From Bernardetia sp. MNP-M8 (lineage in GTDB: Bacteria > Bacteroidota > Bacteroidia > Cytophagales > Bernardetiaceae), in the NCBI RefSeq assembly GCF_037126285.1, contig NZ_CP147012.1:4610676-4674675 (forward strand): a stretch of 64,000 bases of DNA, read 5' to 3'. Below the pieces are notes generated by a model. The model made no database searches. It was not told the DNA's origin and saw nothing but the letters and a program-made list of their open reading frames with translations. The position numbers and the translations under genes were made by a program. Below are positions 43,201 through 51,823 of the stretch, piece after piece. Position 1 is the first letter of the stretch; every line of letters begins with the position of its first letter.

Positions 43201-44676
43201 TTACTTTGCTTGAATTATATCGTGACTAAATTCGATTAAAAGTTCGTATAAATTTTGAAAAGCATAAAGAGATAAATTTTGAGGTATATCATTTATATCA
43301 TGATAGGCTTGACTTCCTCCATTCAAATAAATATAAAAACTAGGAACTCTATTTTTATGAAAAAAATAATGGTCAGAATTAGCTGCTTCGCCTCTACTTT
43401 CTATTGTTTTTAAATAACTTTTCTCTTTATTTATCTTTTTTAAGAGTTCAAATTCTTTTGTATGAATAGTTGCATTTACTACTGTTGCCCCTTTCTCTCC
43501 AGTTCCTATCAAATCCAAATTTATCAAAAAATTAATATCTTGTAATGGAAAAAGAGGATGTTGAGTATAAAACATTGAACCTAAAATACCAATTTCTTCT
43601 GACCCAAAAGCCATAAAACAGATAGAATATTCAGGAGGATTTTCTGAATAATATTTTGCTAGTTCTAAAAGCATCGCTATACCAGAAGCATTATCGTTTG
43701 CACCAGCAAAATAAACATCTTTACCCATCTTACCCAAATGATCATAATGAGCTGAAAAAACGATTACTTTTTTAGGATTTTTTGTTCCTTTTATATATCC
43801 AATTACATTTTGAGAAGGCTGAGAATTTACTAATTTTGATTTTACCTTAAATTTTAATGTTTTTATCTTGTTATTTTTTTTAGATGTTTTCAAATCTTCT
43901 AAATCTATCAAATCAAGTGCCTCATAAATAGGAAAAATACTATCTAAGACTTCAAAATAAGGTTTTGAATAGGCAACAGGTGAAGGGACACCAATTAATT
44001 TTTCTGTTCGTACAAATACAGCTTTTGCTTCTTGAATTTTTTCTAAAAAAACAGGATTTTCTAGTTGAATTTTTTTTGTCCATTTATCTGAATACATAAC
44101 AGCACTTTTTCTTAATGACACTTTTTTAAATGCAATCTGTGCCGAATCACTCTCAAAAAATGCTGAATCTAAATATAAAATTCCTACTTTTCCTTTTCCT
44201 GAATTAGAAAAAGAAGCTACCAAATACTCTTTTCCTCCTTGAAAATTATATCCTTTAGATTTTAATTGTACTTTTTTTGGAAAAGTATTTACAGATTTTA
44301 GATTAAATGATTGAAAATAACTATTATTGTATTTTAATAATCCTATTTGTTCAAATTCTCTTGCAACGTAACTTGCAGCTAATTGTTCTCCATTATTAAC
44401 ATATCCTCTTCCTTGCATTTTAGAACTGCAAAGTATATTTATTGTGTTTTTTGCATTGTTTATTATGTTTGGATATGATTTTTGATTTTTACTTTGATTT
44501 TTTTGTGATGATATAAGTAGTGTGTCTTTTGTTATGTTTTGACTTGAATTGCTCTGAGCAAAACCTATTGTAGAGTTTGATAAATAAACAAACATACAAA
44601 TACTGCTAGTAATAACAATATAACAAAAATAATACAATGTCATCATAACAATCTTAGAATAGAATACAGGTTTCAT
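43201..44676 (-). CDS. M28 family zinc aminopeptidase/peptidase, exported
   Basis: 491 residues. N-terminal hydrophobic segment (about 9-32) followed by IGFAQ suggests a signal peptide. The peptidase domain contains the two-zinc residues: SAHYDHLGKMGKDVYFAGANDNASGIAMLLELA (His and Asp, about 310-340), FGSEEIGILGS (Glu-Glu, about 360), NLDLIGTG (Asp, about 390) and NSDHYFFHKNRVP (His, about 455). This full M28 set indicates an active enzyme. A PA-type insert likely lies at about 120-220. Extracytoplasmic, releasing N-terminal residues or processing peptides. Confidence 0.9.
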   Translation of the reverse strand: MKPVFYSKIVMMTLYYFCYIVITSSICMFVYLSNSTIGFAQSNSSQNITKDTLLISSQKNQSKNQKSYPNIINNAKNTINILCSSKMQGRGYVNNGEQLAASYVAREFEQIGLLKYNNSYFQSFNLKSVNTFPKKVQLKSKGYNFQGGKEYLVASFSNSGKGKVGILYLDSAFFESDSAQIAFKKVSLRKSAVMYSDKWTKKIQLENPVFLEKIQEAKAVFVRTEKLIGVPSPVAYSKPYFEVLDSIFPIYEALDLIDLEDLKTSKKNNKIKTLKFKVKSKLVNSQPSQNVIGYIKGTKNPKKVIVFSAHYDHLGKMGKDVYFAGANDNASGIAMLLELAKYYSENPPEYSICFMAFGSEEIGILGSMFYTQHPLFPLQDINFLINLDLIGTGEKGATVVNATIHTKEFELLKKINKEKSYLKTIESRGEAANSDHYFFHKNRVPSFYIYLNGGSQAYHDINDIPQNLSLYAFQNLYELLIEFSHDIIQAK

Positions 44677-44715
44677 TTTTTTTGAGGTTATTTTTTACTT
44701 ATTATTTATTTTTGA

Positions 44716-45240
44716 ATGTTTTCTAAAAATTTTATTTTTACCGCCCTTTTTTTTGGAACTATAGTGTTTAGCATTTCTTGTTTGAGTAAACAAAAGGAAG
44801 AAAAACAAAAAGAACTTTACACTATTTTACCTACTGATTCTAGCACTTTTACAACTTCTTTGGATAAAATAGAAAGTATCAAAACTTCTAATTTTGATTT
44901 TGATGGAAAATGGAAGTTAGTAATAGATTCTTCACAAGAAAATCAATATCAATATTTATATTTAATTTTTGCAGGTAGAAAAATATATTCTAATTTGAAT
45001 GCTGATTATTCAAACCAAAATGAGCAAAAAAATAATTTAAAAGAAGCCTATAAAGTTTTTGCTATTTACGACAAATGTCCTGATGAAGAAGGAACATATA
45101 ATAAAAAAGGAAATTTTTTAGTTTTTGGAAGTGGTGATGAAAAGCTAGTTTGTTATGAAGTAATATATTTTAACCCTACAAAATTTATTTTGTATGATGT
45201 GGCAAAAGGAGGAGAATTAGAATTTAGAAAAGTAGAGTGA
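44716..45240 (+). CDS. Hypothetical lipoprotein
   Basis: 174 residues, no family recognised. N-terminal FTALFFGTIVFSISC forms a signal with the lipid Cys at residue 22, followed by a charged linker (LSKQKEEKQKEL). The mature part looks like a compact beta domain (FDFDGKWKLVIDSSQENQYQYLYLIFAGRKIYSN...LVFGSGDEKLVCYEVIYFNPTKFILYDVAKGGELEF), lipocalin-like in pattern. It is divergent from the M28 peptidase, 40 bases away. Confidence 0.68.
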   Translation: MFSKNFIFTALFFGTIVFSISCLSKQKEEKQKELYTILPTDSSTFTTSLDKIESIKTSNFDFDGKWKLVIDSSQENQYQYLYLIFAGRKIYSNLNADYSNQNEQKNNLKEAYKVFAIYDKCPDEEGTYNKKGNFLVFGSGDEKLVCYEVIYFNPTKFILYDVAKGGELEFRKVE

Positions 45241-45299
45241 TTATGTTTCCTGCTACTATTCAGTTCTAAATGTATATTTTCCCATTACCTAATTTGCAT

Positions 45300-46343
45300 T
45301 TAATAATCATCTTCGTATTCATCATCCTCTATTTCATACTCCAACTCTTCATTGTCTTCAAAAAGTTTGATTGCAGGCAGATAATTTGAACACATTTTTA
45401 AAGAACGAGAAAGCCAACGAACAGCTTCTCTTATATAAATTAATGCTTGTTCATCACCTGTAAACTCTGCCTCGTCCAAGAGCAATAAAGCTGTATCTAA
45501 ATAGGCTTTTCCAAAATCATAAAGCACTCCTGGTTGGTCTTTTACATACAAAAACATCGTTTCATAAAGTGGCTTTGCTTCTTCTATTTGTCCTGTGTAT
45601 CCTAATAGATTTGCTTTGGTAAGTTCGGCATAAGAAGAATCAATATCAGTTTCTATTTTGTTTTTGGCTGCAAAATCAGCAAATGCACCAATAATGAAAG
45701 GTACATTTTTCCAAAAACGAGGACGCAATTCTCTTTCTGTACAACTATCGCATTGATATGTTTTTTCAAAAGAAAAGGCTTTATCTTCTTTTCCATAAAA
45801 ATAGAATTCTACTTTTGGTGTAACCTGAATTCGATTATAATAATTACAAACAGGACAAATTTTGTAATCATTCAAATCTGTATAGTTACCATATTTATTA
45901 AAAATGGAATCACAATATCTACAAAAAATATACTTTGTGGGTTTCAAATAGGATAAGTCTAAATGACTTCTACAAGTGGGACATTCAGCTTTTCTAAAAT
46001 TATGTAGTTCGTCCTGCGCCTTTAGTTCCTTTTTGCGTTCTTCTACTTGCAGTTCTGTATATTTCCTATCAATCTGGCTTTTTATATCAAAGGCTTCTTC
46101 TTCATCTACACGAATCATAAAACCATTAAAATCAGGTAGCAGAAACTCATCTACTGCTGTTCTTTCTCCTGCTTTGATAATAAATGAAAGACGATTTCGA
46201 TAGCGTACTACTTCTTGAAGCTCCGAAAAAGCAAGTAATTCTCCATCAAAATAAATACCCTCTTGTTCGATAGAACCTTGTTTATCAAAATAAGAAGTTG
46301 GTTTATTATTTATATTTAAGAAGCGAAAATCAAAATCGAACAT
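45300..46343 (-). CDS. Hypothetical zinc-ribbon/TPR-like protein
   Basis: 347 residues. N-terminal beta-rich region (about 1-90, PH-like in pattern: FDGELLAFSELQEVVRYRNRLSFIIKAG), then two to three zinc-ribbon knuckles (AECPTCRSHLDL...IFCRYCDSIF, KICPVCNYYN, YQCDSCTERELRPRFW). The C-terminal part is helical, TPR-like (TKANLLGYTGQIEEAKPLYETMFLYVKDQPGVLYDFGKAYLD). The end is very acidic. No family recognised; an adaptor role is a guess. Repeat copy 46351-46385 precedes its start. Confidence 0.68.
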   Translation of the reverse strand: MFDFDFRFLNINNKPTSYFDKQGSIEQEGIYFDGELLAFSELQEVVRYRNRLSFIIKAGERTAVDEFLLPDFNGFMIRVDEEEAFDIKSQIDRKYTELQVEERKKELKAQDELHNFRKAECPTCRSHLDLSYLKPTKYIFCRYCDSIFNKYGNYTDLNDYKICPVCNYYNRIQVTPKVEFYFYGKEDKAFSFEKTYQCDSCTERELRPRFWKNVPFIIGAFADFAAKNKIETDIDSSYAELTKANLLGYTGQIEEAKPLYETMFLYVKDQPGVLYDFGKAYLDTALLLLDEAEFTGDEQALIYIREAVRWLSRSLKMCSNYLPAIKLFEDNEELEYEIEDDEYEDDY

Positions 46344-46350
46344 AAGTTTT

Positions 46351-46385
46351 TCAGTTACCAGTTATCAGTAAATAGTTACCAGTAA
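46351..46385. repeat. ACTGATAACT-type short repeat, copy 4
   Basis: CAGTTACCAGTTATCAGT followed by AATAGTTACCAGT directly upstream of the start at 46343, in the same position as copy 1 upstream of mnmG. Confidence 0.55.
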
Positions 46386-46744
46386 AAATACATTTTATTT
46401 ATTTGTAAGGAAATAATTAACCACTTCCTAAGTCAATAAATAGTTATATTACTGATAGCATGCAAAGTTAATTTTAAAAGAGCTGTTTTGTTAAGCAAAC
46501 GTAAATATAATTAAAGTATCTGACCTATTTGAGCAAAACATACTGATTTTGTTTATCTTGCTTAGATTATTTTCTTACTGATAAAGAATGAATTATGTTT
46601 ATTTTTCCCTTGATTCTCTTATAATCTATAATTGTTTCAAAATTATTCATTATAAATTCATAAATTCGCAGTATTGAAAGACGTATTTTCAAAAATACTA
46701 AAAATAAATTATTTACTCATAATAAACACACCAATACCAATTTT

Positions 46745-48334
46745 ATGGCAACAGAAGGAATACCAGCTAAACCAAACAAAGATGCATTCGACGGAGAATT
46801 GCAAGAAATGTTTGGACACCCAAAAGGACTTTTTTATCTATTTTTTGCAGAAATGTGGGAACGTTTTAGTTTCTACGGAATGCGTGCTTTATTAGTTCTT
46901 TACATGACTGATGTCCTATTTAATGGGCTTCCAAATGGTGAAGAATTATCCTTTGTAGTGTATGCTGCTTATGGAGCTTTAGTTTATGCGACACCTTTTG
47001 TTGGTGGAATGATAGCTGATAAATTACTCGGTTACAGAAAAGCAATTATGCTTGGAGGAGCTTTGATGGCAATAGGTCATTTTGTGCTGGCTATTGAAAG
47101 TACATATGCTTTTTATATTGCTCTAGCTCTTATTATTGTAGGAAATGGCTTTTTTAAACCAAATATTTCCTCATTTGTAGGAACACTTTATCAAGAAGGC
47201 GACCCACGTCGTGATGGAGGTTTTACGATTTTCTATATGGGTATTAATCTTGGTGCTGCTATCGCACCTTTATTTTGTGGTTGGTTAGCTGTGGAGTTTG
47301 GTTACCATTGGGGTTTTGGAGCTGCAGGAGTAGGAATGCTTGCAGGTCTGATATTCTTTTGGGACGGAATGCGTAAAGGTGTTTTTGGCAATCAAGGTTA
47401 TCCACCTAATGGAAAAGGAACAGTTTCAAAAATGGTTGAATCAGTTGTATATGTACTTGCTTTTATGTCTGTGCCTATTTTTACATTTTTAGTTTGGGAA
47501 AATGAATATGTTTCTTGGATTTTATATGGTGCATTGGCTGTTTCGATTGCTTATATAATCTATATTATGATAAGTGTTTCTAGACAAGAAGCTCAACGAG
47601 TTTTTGTAGTTTCTTTGCTTACCTTCTTTATTACTGTTTTCTGGTCATTCTTTGAGCAAAGTGGTAGTTCGCTTACACTTTTTGCAAAGTACAGTGTAGA
47701 TTTAGTATGGATGAATGCAGCTCAAACCAACTCTATTAATGCTATTTTCATTATCATGTTTGCAATTCCATTTTCTATAATGTGGGTAGCCCTTTCCAAA
47801 CGCAAAATGAACCCTTATACACCTATTAAATTTGCTTTAGGAATTGCTCAATTAGGATTAGGATTTTTGATTTTTGCTCTTTCTATTCGTTTTGTAAATG
47901 AAAGCGCACAAGTACCTATGATATTTTTGATTTTGGGTTATTTATTAATGACAACAGGTGAGCTATTTATTTCTCCAGTTGGTCTTTCTAAAGTAACTGA
48001 ACTTACACCAAAACAATTTGTAGGATTTATGATGGGAGTTTGGTTCTTATCTTCTGCCTTTGCTCACCATATTGCAGGAATCATTGCTACACTAACAACA
48101 GGTGGCAAAACAGAAGGAACTCAGGCAGCCGTAGAACCTACTTTTATAGATGGATTGGTAGAAATGATTACAGGAGTTACAGCAGAACAAGCTGGTAATT
48201 TCAGTGAAGGAATGGAAAAACTTTATACCTATTCTACTGTATTCTCACAAGTAGGATTTGCAGCTATTGGTTTTGCTATTTTGGCTCTTATTCTTTCTCC
48301 TCTTATGATAAAATGGTCACACGGAATTAGATAA
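46745..48334 (+). CDS. POT/PTR2 family peptide:proton symporter
   Basis: 529 residues, major facilitator fold with about 14 membrane helices. POT signature motifs: FAEMWERFSFYGMRALLVLYM (ExxERFxYYG, about residues 38-58), FVGGMIADKLLGYRKAIMLGG, GNGFFKPNISSFVGTLY, GFTIFYMGINLGAAIAPLF (about 160-178) and FWSFFEQSGSSLTLFA. Imports di- and tripeptides. There are no neighbours of matching function. A possible -7 element lies at 46661. Confidence 0.94.
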   Translation: MATEGIPAKPNKDAFDGELQEMFGHPKGLFYLFFAEMWERFSFYGMRALLVLYMTDVLFNGLPNGEELSFVVYAAYGALVYATPFVGGMIADKLLGYRKAIMLGGALMAIGHFVLAIESTYAFYIALALIIVGNGFFKPNISSFVGTLYQEGDPRRDGGFTIFYMGINLGAAIAPLFCGWLAVEFGYHWGFGAAGVGMLAGLIFFWDGMRKGVFGNQGYPPNGKGTVSKMVESVVYVLAFMSVPIFTFLVWENEYVSWILYGALAVSIAYIIYIMISVSRQEAQRVFVVSLLTFFITVFWSFFEQSGSSLTLFAKYSVDLVWMNAAQTNSINAIFIIMFAIPFSIMWVALSKRKMNPYTPIKFALGIAQLGLGFLIFALSIRFVNESAQVPMIFLILGYLLMTTGELFISPVGLSKVTELTPKQFVGFMMGVWFLSSAFAHHIAGIIATLTTGGKTEGTQAAVEPTFIDGLVEMITGVTAEQAGNFSEGMEKLYTYSTVFSQVGFAAIGFAILALILSPLMIKWSHGIR

Positions 48335-48367
48335 TTTTTATCTTTTAAAATAGAGATATAAAACAAC

Positions 48368-48407
48368 AATAAATCCTTATTCAATCTCTATTGGGTAAGG
48401 ATTTATT
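48368..48407 (+). terminator. Hairpin terminator after the POT transporter
   Basis: AATAAATCCTTA pairs with TAAGGATTTATT around a 16-base loop. Confidence 0.75.
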
Positions 48408-48428
48408 GATTAAAAATAAATTAAAATA

Positions 48429-49028
48429 ATGGGCGATAACATAACAAAAATTGTAGCTATTAGTATTATTGCATCTATATTTATAGGTATATTTGGAATG
48501 ATTGGCTATTTAGGTATTACAACCTATAAAAGAGAAACTACTTGTAGAGATTATACTAGTGGGAATACAGCAGTAATAAAGGAGATGATTTTAGATGAAT
48601 CTATTTCAGTAAATTATGGCTGTCCGTATCCTTTTTTAGCATACTCTTCAAAAATAGGAGATATAGATATGGTAAGATTTCTAGTAGAAAATGGCGCAGA
48701 AATAGAGAAAAAATTTACTTACAAAAATCCAAAGTCAACACCTTATAAAATTACACATACACCTCTTTTTTATGCTATTTATGGCAAATACGAACAAAAA
48801 ATAATTGATTTTCCTATGGAAATAAATGAAGATTTTATTGCTTGTTTAGAGTTACTTATAAAAAATGGTGCAAGCCTAGATACTCCTTGTGGTAGAGAAT
48901 ACAGCGAAAAAGCAACAGATAGTTTGAAAACAGTTTATAGAAATGAAAGTCCTGATTCACAGACAGCTAGAGAAATTATAAAACTGATAGACAATAAATT
49001 ATTGAATGATTTTGCTGCAAAATATTAA
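48429..49028 (+). CDS. Membrane-anchored ankyrin-repeat-like protein
   Basis: 199 residues. N-terminal membrane anchor (about 8-30), then ankyrin-type units: DIDMVRFLVENGAEIEKKF (about 77-95), HTPLFYAIYGKYEQ, and FIACLELLIKNGASLDTPCG (about 138-158). The domain faces either side; no signal peptidase site is obvious. Function unknown, presumably protein binding. It starts 22 bases after the terminator of the POT gene. Confidence 0.75.
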   Translation: MGDNITKIVAISIIASIFIGIFGMIGYLGITTYKRETTCRDYTSGNTAVIKEMILDESISVNYGCPYPFLAYSSKIGDIDMVRFLVENGAEIEKKFTYKNPKSTPYKITHTPLFYAIYGKYEQKIIDFPMEINEDFIACLELLIKNGASLDTPCGREYSEKATDSLKTVYRNESPDSQTAREIIKLIDNKLLNDFAAKY

Positions 49029-49126
49029 GTTCATTATTTTCAAACTTATACTATTTTGAATGTTTTAGATGAAATAGGTCAAGACAAAATATAATAATCA
49101 TTTTTATAGAACAATCTATTACAAAA

Positions 49127-49157
49127 TTGCGCTTTTAAAGAACATGCCGTATATTCG
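49127..49157 (+). promoter_or_regulatory. Candidate promoter for etfB
   Basis: TTG at 49127-49129, 20 bases, then TATATTCG at 49150-49157, a variant of TAnnTTTG. About 130 bases before the etfB start. The gap 49029-49286 otherwise holds nothing recognisable. Confidence 0.5.
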
Positions 49158-49286
49158 CAGCAGATTCACACACATTCCAAACAATTTTCTTAATCATTCC
49201 TTTTATAGTTAGTTTCAAAGAATCTAGTTAAAAAATTAGATAAAAGGAATTATTCATTTTTTACTTCTTTTTACCAATCTCTTTAT

Positions 49287-50018
49287 ATGAATATATTAGT
49301 TTGCATTTGTCATGTACCCGACACAACAACAAAAATTAAATTTACTGGTACAGAATTAGATAAAAACGGCGTACAGTTTATTATTGGTCCTTATGATGAT
49401 TATGCTCTTGCTCGTGCCGTAGAGCTTAAAGATGCAAGTGGAGGAAAACTTACTGTCCTTAATGTAGGCGAAGCAGATACAGAACCTACTATTCGTAAAG
49501 CTTTAGCTATTGGAGCAGATGATGCTGTTCGTATTAATGCACATCCAAAAGATGCTTATTTTGTAGCTGAGCAAATTGCAGCTTATGCAAAAGACAAAAA
49601 TTTTGATATGATTTTGATGGGACGTGAAGCCAGTGATTATAATGGTGGACAGGTTCACGGAATGGTTGCCGAAATGTTAGATATGCCTTGTATTGTTCCT
49701 TGTATGACTTTAGAAGTAGAAGGAAATATTGCTAAAATGGGTCGTGAAATTGAAGGTGGAAAAGAATATGTAGAGTGTGAGATGCCATTTGTAGCAGGTT
49801 GTCAAGAGCCAATTGCAGAATGGAAAATTCCTAATATGCGTGGTATTATGATGGCACGTAAAAAACCTTTAGAAGTAATTGAACCTACAACTGAGTCAGC
49901 ACCAACAGAAATCGTAAATTTCGAACTTCCTCCTTCTCGTGGGAATGTAAAAATGATTGATGCTGATAATATGGACGAACTTGTACGTCTTTTGAAAGAA
50001 GAAGCAAAGGTACTCTAA
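49287..50018 (+). CDS. etfB: Electron transfer flavoprotein beta subunit
   Basis: 243 residues, AMP-binding beta subunit of the ETF heterodimer that takes electrons from acyl-CoA dehydrogenases. NILVCICHVPDTTTKIKF at the N-terminus, YDDYALARAVELKD, AIGADDAVRI and LMGREASDYNGGQVHGMVAEMLDMP (about 110-134) are the family blocks, as is GCQEPIAEWKIPNMRGIMMARKKPLEV near the C-terminus. It is followed by etfA after a 141-base gap filled with repeats. Confidence 0.96.
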   Translation: MNILVCICHVPDTTTKIKFTGTELDKNGVQFIIGPYDDYALARAVELKDASGGKLTVLNVGEADTEPTIRKALAIGADDAVRINAHPKDAYFVAEQIAAYAKDKNFDMILMGREASDYNGGQVHGMVAEMLDMPCIVPCMTLEVEGNIAKMGREIEGGKEYVECEMPFVAGCQEPIAEWKIPNMRGIMMARKKPLEVIEPTTESAPTEIVNFELPPSRGNVKMIDADNMDELVRLLKEEAKVL

Positions 50019-50122
50019 ATCAATTACGAATTAAAAATTACGAATTACGAATCATACTCTTTTTTTACAATGACGTTATTTGTATTTTTTCTTCTCGCCG
50101 TTGTTGGTGTCTCACCAACGAC
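50019..50122. repeat. Two dispersed repeats within the etfB-etfA gap
   Basis: An ATTACGAATT unit (50019-50052, starting directly after the etfB stop codon) and a GGGA-loop-type hairpin (50098-50122, GTTGTTGGTG...CACCAACGAC). The first is nearly identical to the copy after the TlpA-like gene. Confidence 0.65.
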
Positions 50123-50159
50123 ATCACAAATTCAATTATAAAAATAAACAAATAAAACG

Positions 50160-51116
50160 ATGTCAGTTTTAGTATATATAGAAGCAGATAACAATGCAGT
50201 AAAAAAGTCTTCTTTAGAGGCTTTGACGTATGCTGCCAAAATGAATGCAGGCGATGTAACTGCTTTAGTTACAGATAAAGCCGAAAATTTGGAAGAACTT
50301 GGAAAATATGGTGTAAAAACTGTTTTACAAGTAAGTGATGATAAACTTTCTACTCGTCCTGTTAGTGCTATTGCTAGTGCTATTGCTAGTGCAGCTAGTA
50401 AAGCAGGCGCAAATGTAGTAGTGATGTCTCGTTCTTCTACTGTGGATGCAGCAGCACCACGAGTAGGTGTAAAAATGAAAGCAACTGTTGCTTCAAATGT
50501 AGTTGCTCTTCCTCAAACTGATAATGGTTTTGTAGTTCGTAGAGGTGTTTTCACAGGAAAAGCATTTGCAGATACAAAATTAGAAGGTGAAAATAAAGTG
50601 CTTACAATTGCTAAAAATGCACTTGCAATTGATGATTCTGTAGGTGGTTCAGCTACTGTAGAAGCATTTAGCCCAGAATATGGAGCTAAAGATTTTGCTG
50701 TAAAAGTAACAGATGTAAAAAAACAAGAAGGTGATATTTTATTGCCAGAAGCTGATTTGGTTGTTTCTGCTGGTCGTGGCTTGAAAGGTCCTGAAAACTG
50801 GGGAATGATTGAAAATTTAGCAAATGAATTACATGCTGCAACAGCTTGTTCGAAACCAGTTTCAGATATGGACTGGAGACCTCACCACGAACACGTAGGT
50901 CAGACAGGAATCAAAGTTGCTCCTTCGTTGTATATTGCAGTTGGTATTTCGGGTGCAATTCAGCATTTAGCAGGTGTAAATTCTTCTAAAACTATTGTTG
51001 TAATCAATAAAGATTCAGAAGCTCCTTTCTTCAAATCGGCTGATTATGGTGTGGTAGGAGATGCTTTTGATGTAGTTCCTAAACTTACAGAAGCACTCAA
51101 AAAAGCTGGAATTTAA
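50160..51116 (+). CDS. etfA: Electron transfer flavoprotein alpha subunit
   Basis: 318 residues, FAD-binding alpha subunit. N-terminal nucleotide domain (about 1-190), then the conserved FAD domain: ADLVVSAGRGLKGPENWGMIENLANEL (about 197-223), SKPVSDMDWRPHHEHVGQTG (about 232-251), PSLYIAVGISGAIQHLAGVNSSK and INKDSEAPFFKSADYGVVGDAFDVVPKL. All FAD-binding elements are present. It pairs with etfB and is followed by a terminator. Confidence 0.96.
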   Translation: MSVLVYIEADNNAVKKSSLEALTYAAKMNAGDVTALVTDKAENLEELGKYGVKTVLQVSDDKLSTRPVSAIASAIASAASKAGANVVVMSRSSTVDAAAPRVGVKMKATVASNVVALPQTDNGFVVRRGVFTGKAFADTKLEGENKVLTIAKNALAIDDSVGGSATVEAFSPEYGAKDFAVKVTDVKKQEGDILLPEADLVVSAGRGLKGPENWGMIENLANELHAATACSKPVSDMDWRPHHEHVGQTGIKVAPSLYIAVGISGAIQHLAGVNSSKTIVVINKDSEAPFFKSADYGVVGDAFDVVPKLTEALKKAGI

Positions 51117-51157
51117 TCTTTAACAAAAAAGTAACTAGCTTTTGTCAAAAGTATAGA

Positions 51158-51198
51158 ATAAAAAAGAGGCTGTTCACAAAGATCAGCCTCTTTTTTAT
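51158..51198 (+). terminator. Terminator after etfA
   Basis: AAAAAAGAGGCTG pairs with CAGCCTCTTTTTT across a 12-base loop; works for the convergent thioesterase gene too. Confidence 0.85.
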
Positions 51199-51234
51199 GT
51201 TTGTTGATACATATTTTTTACTTCCCAATAGACT

Positions 51235-51633
51235 TTAAAAAATAGGAGTAGGTTTTTTGTTTTCGTCTATAGCTACAAAACTAAAACTTCCTGTAATGGC
51301 TTGTTCTCTTTTTTCAGAATACATTTCTTCTATAAAAATTTCTACTGTTACATCAAGACTTGTATTTCCTACTCTTGAAACTTCTCCAATAAGTTCGATA
51401 ATTGTTCCTGCTGCAATAGGCACTTTAAAATCAATACGGTCAGAAGAAACTGTAACTACTTTTTTACGAGAAAAACGAGTAGCTGTAATAAATGCCACTT
51501 CGTCCATCATTTGCATAGCTGTTCCTCCAAAAAGAGTATCATAATGATTAGTAGTATTTGGAAAAACGGCTTTAAAAATACTAGTTTTTGATTTTTGAAT
51601 TAATTCTTTTTTATTCTCAGTTGTTAAGCTCAT
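51235..51633 (-). CDS. Acyl-CoA thioesterase (hotdog fold)
   Basis: 132 residues, YciA/4HBT-like hotdog protein. It has NHYDTLFGGTAMQMMDEVAFITATRF (catalytic Asp region, about 27-52), RIDFKVPIAAGTIIELIGEVSRVGNTS and FSFVAIDENKKP. It hydrolyses acyl-CoA thioesters in the cytosol; acyl length not predictable. Transcribed alone. Confidence 0.9.
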   Translation of the reverse strand: MSLTTENKKELIQKSKTSIFKAVFPNTTNHYDTLFGGTAMQMMDEVAFITATRFSRKKVVTVSSDRIDFKVPIAAGTIIELIGEVSRVGNTSLDVTVEIFIEEMYSEKREQAITGSFSFVAIDENKKPTPIF

Positions 51634-51823
51634 AGCTCTTGGATTGGTAATTAAAATAAGTTATTAAACAATTTGAAACTCATCAAATTTTATGTGCTAT
51701 CAAATTGTTTAACAAAGGTTGTTATTATTTCTGTTTTAAAGCATTTTTTGTTTTTATAGAATCAACAAAAAAAACACAAATTTCTTTGTGCTTTTTAAAA
51801 TTTTAAGAGGAGATTTGTAATTC

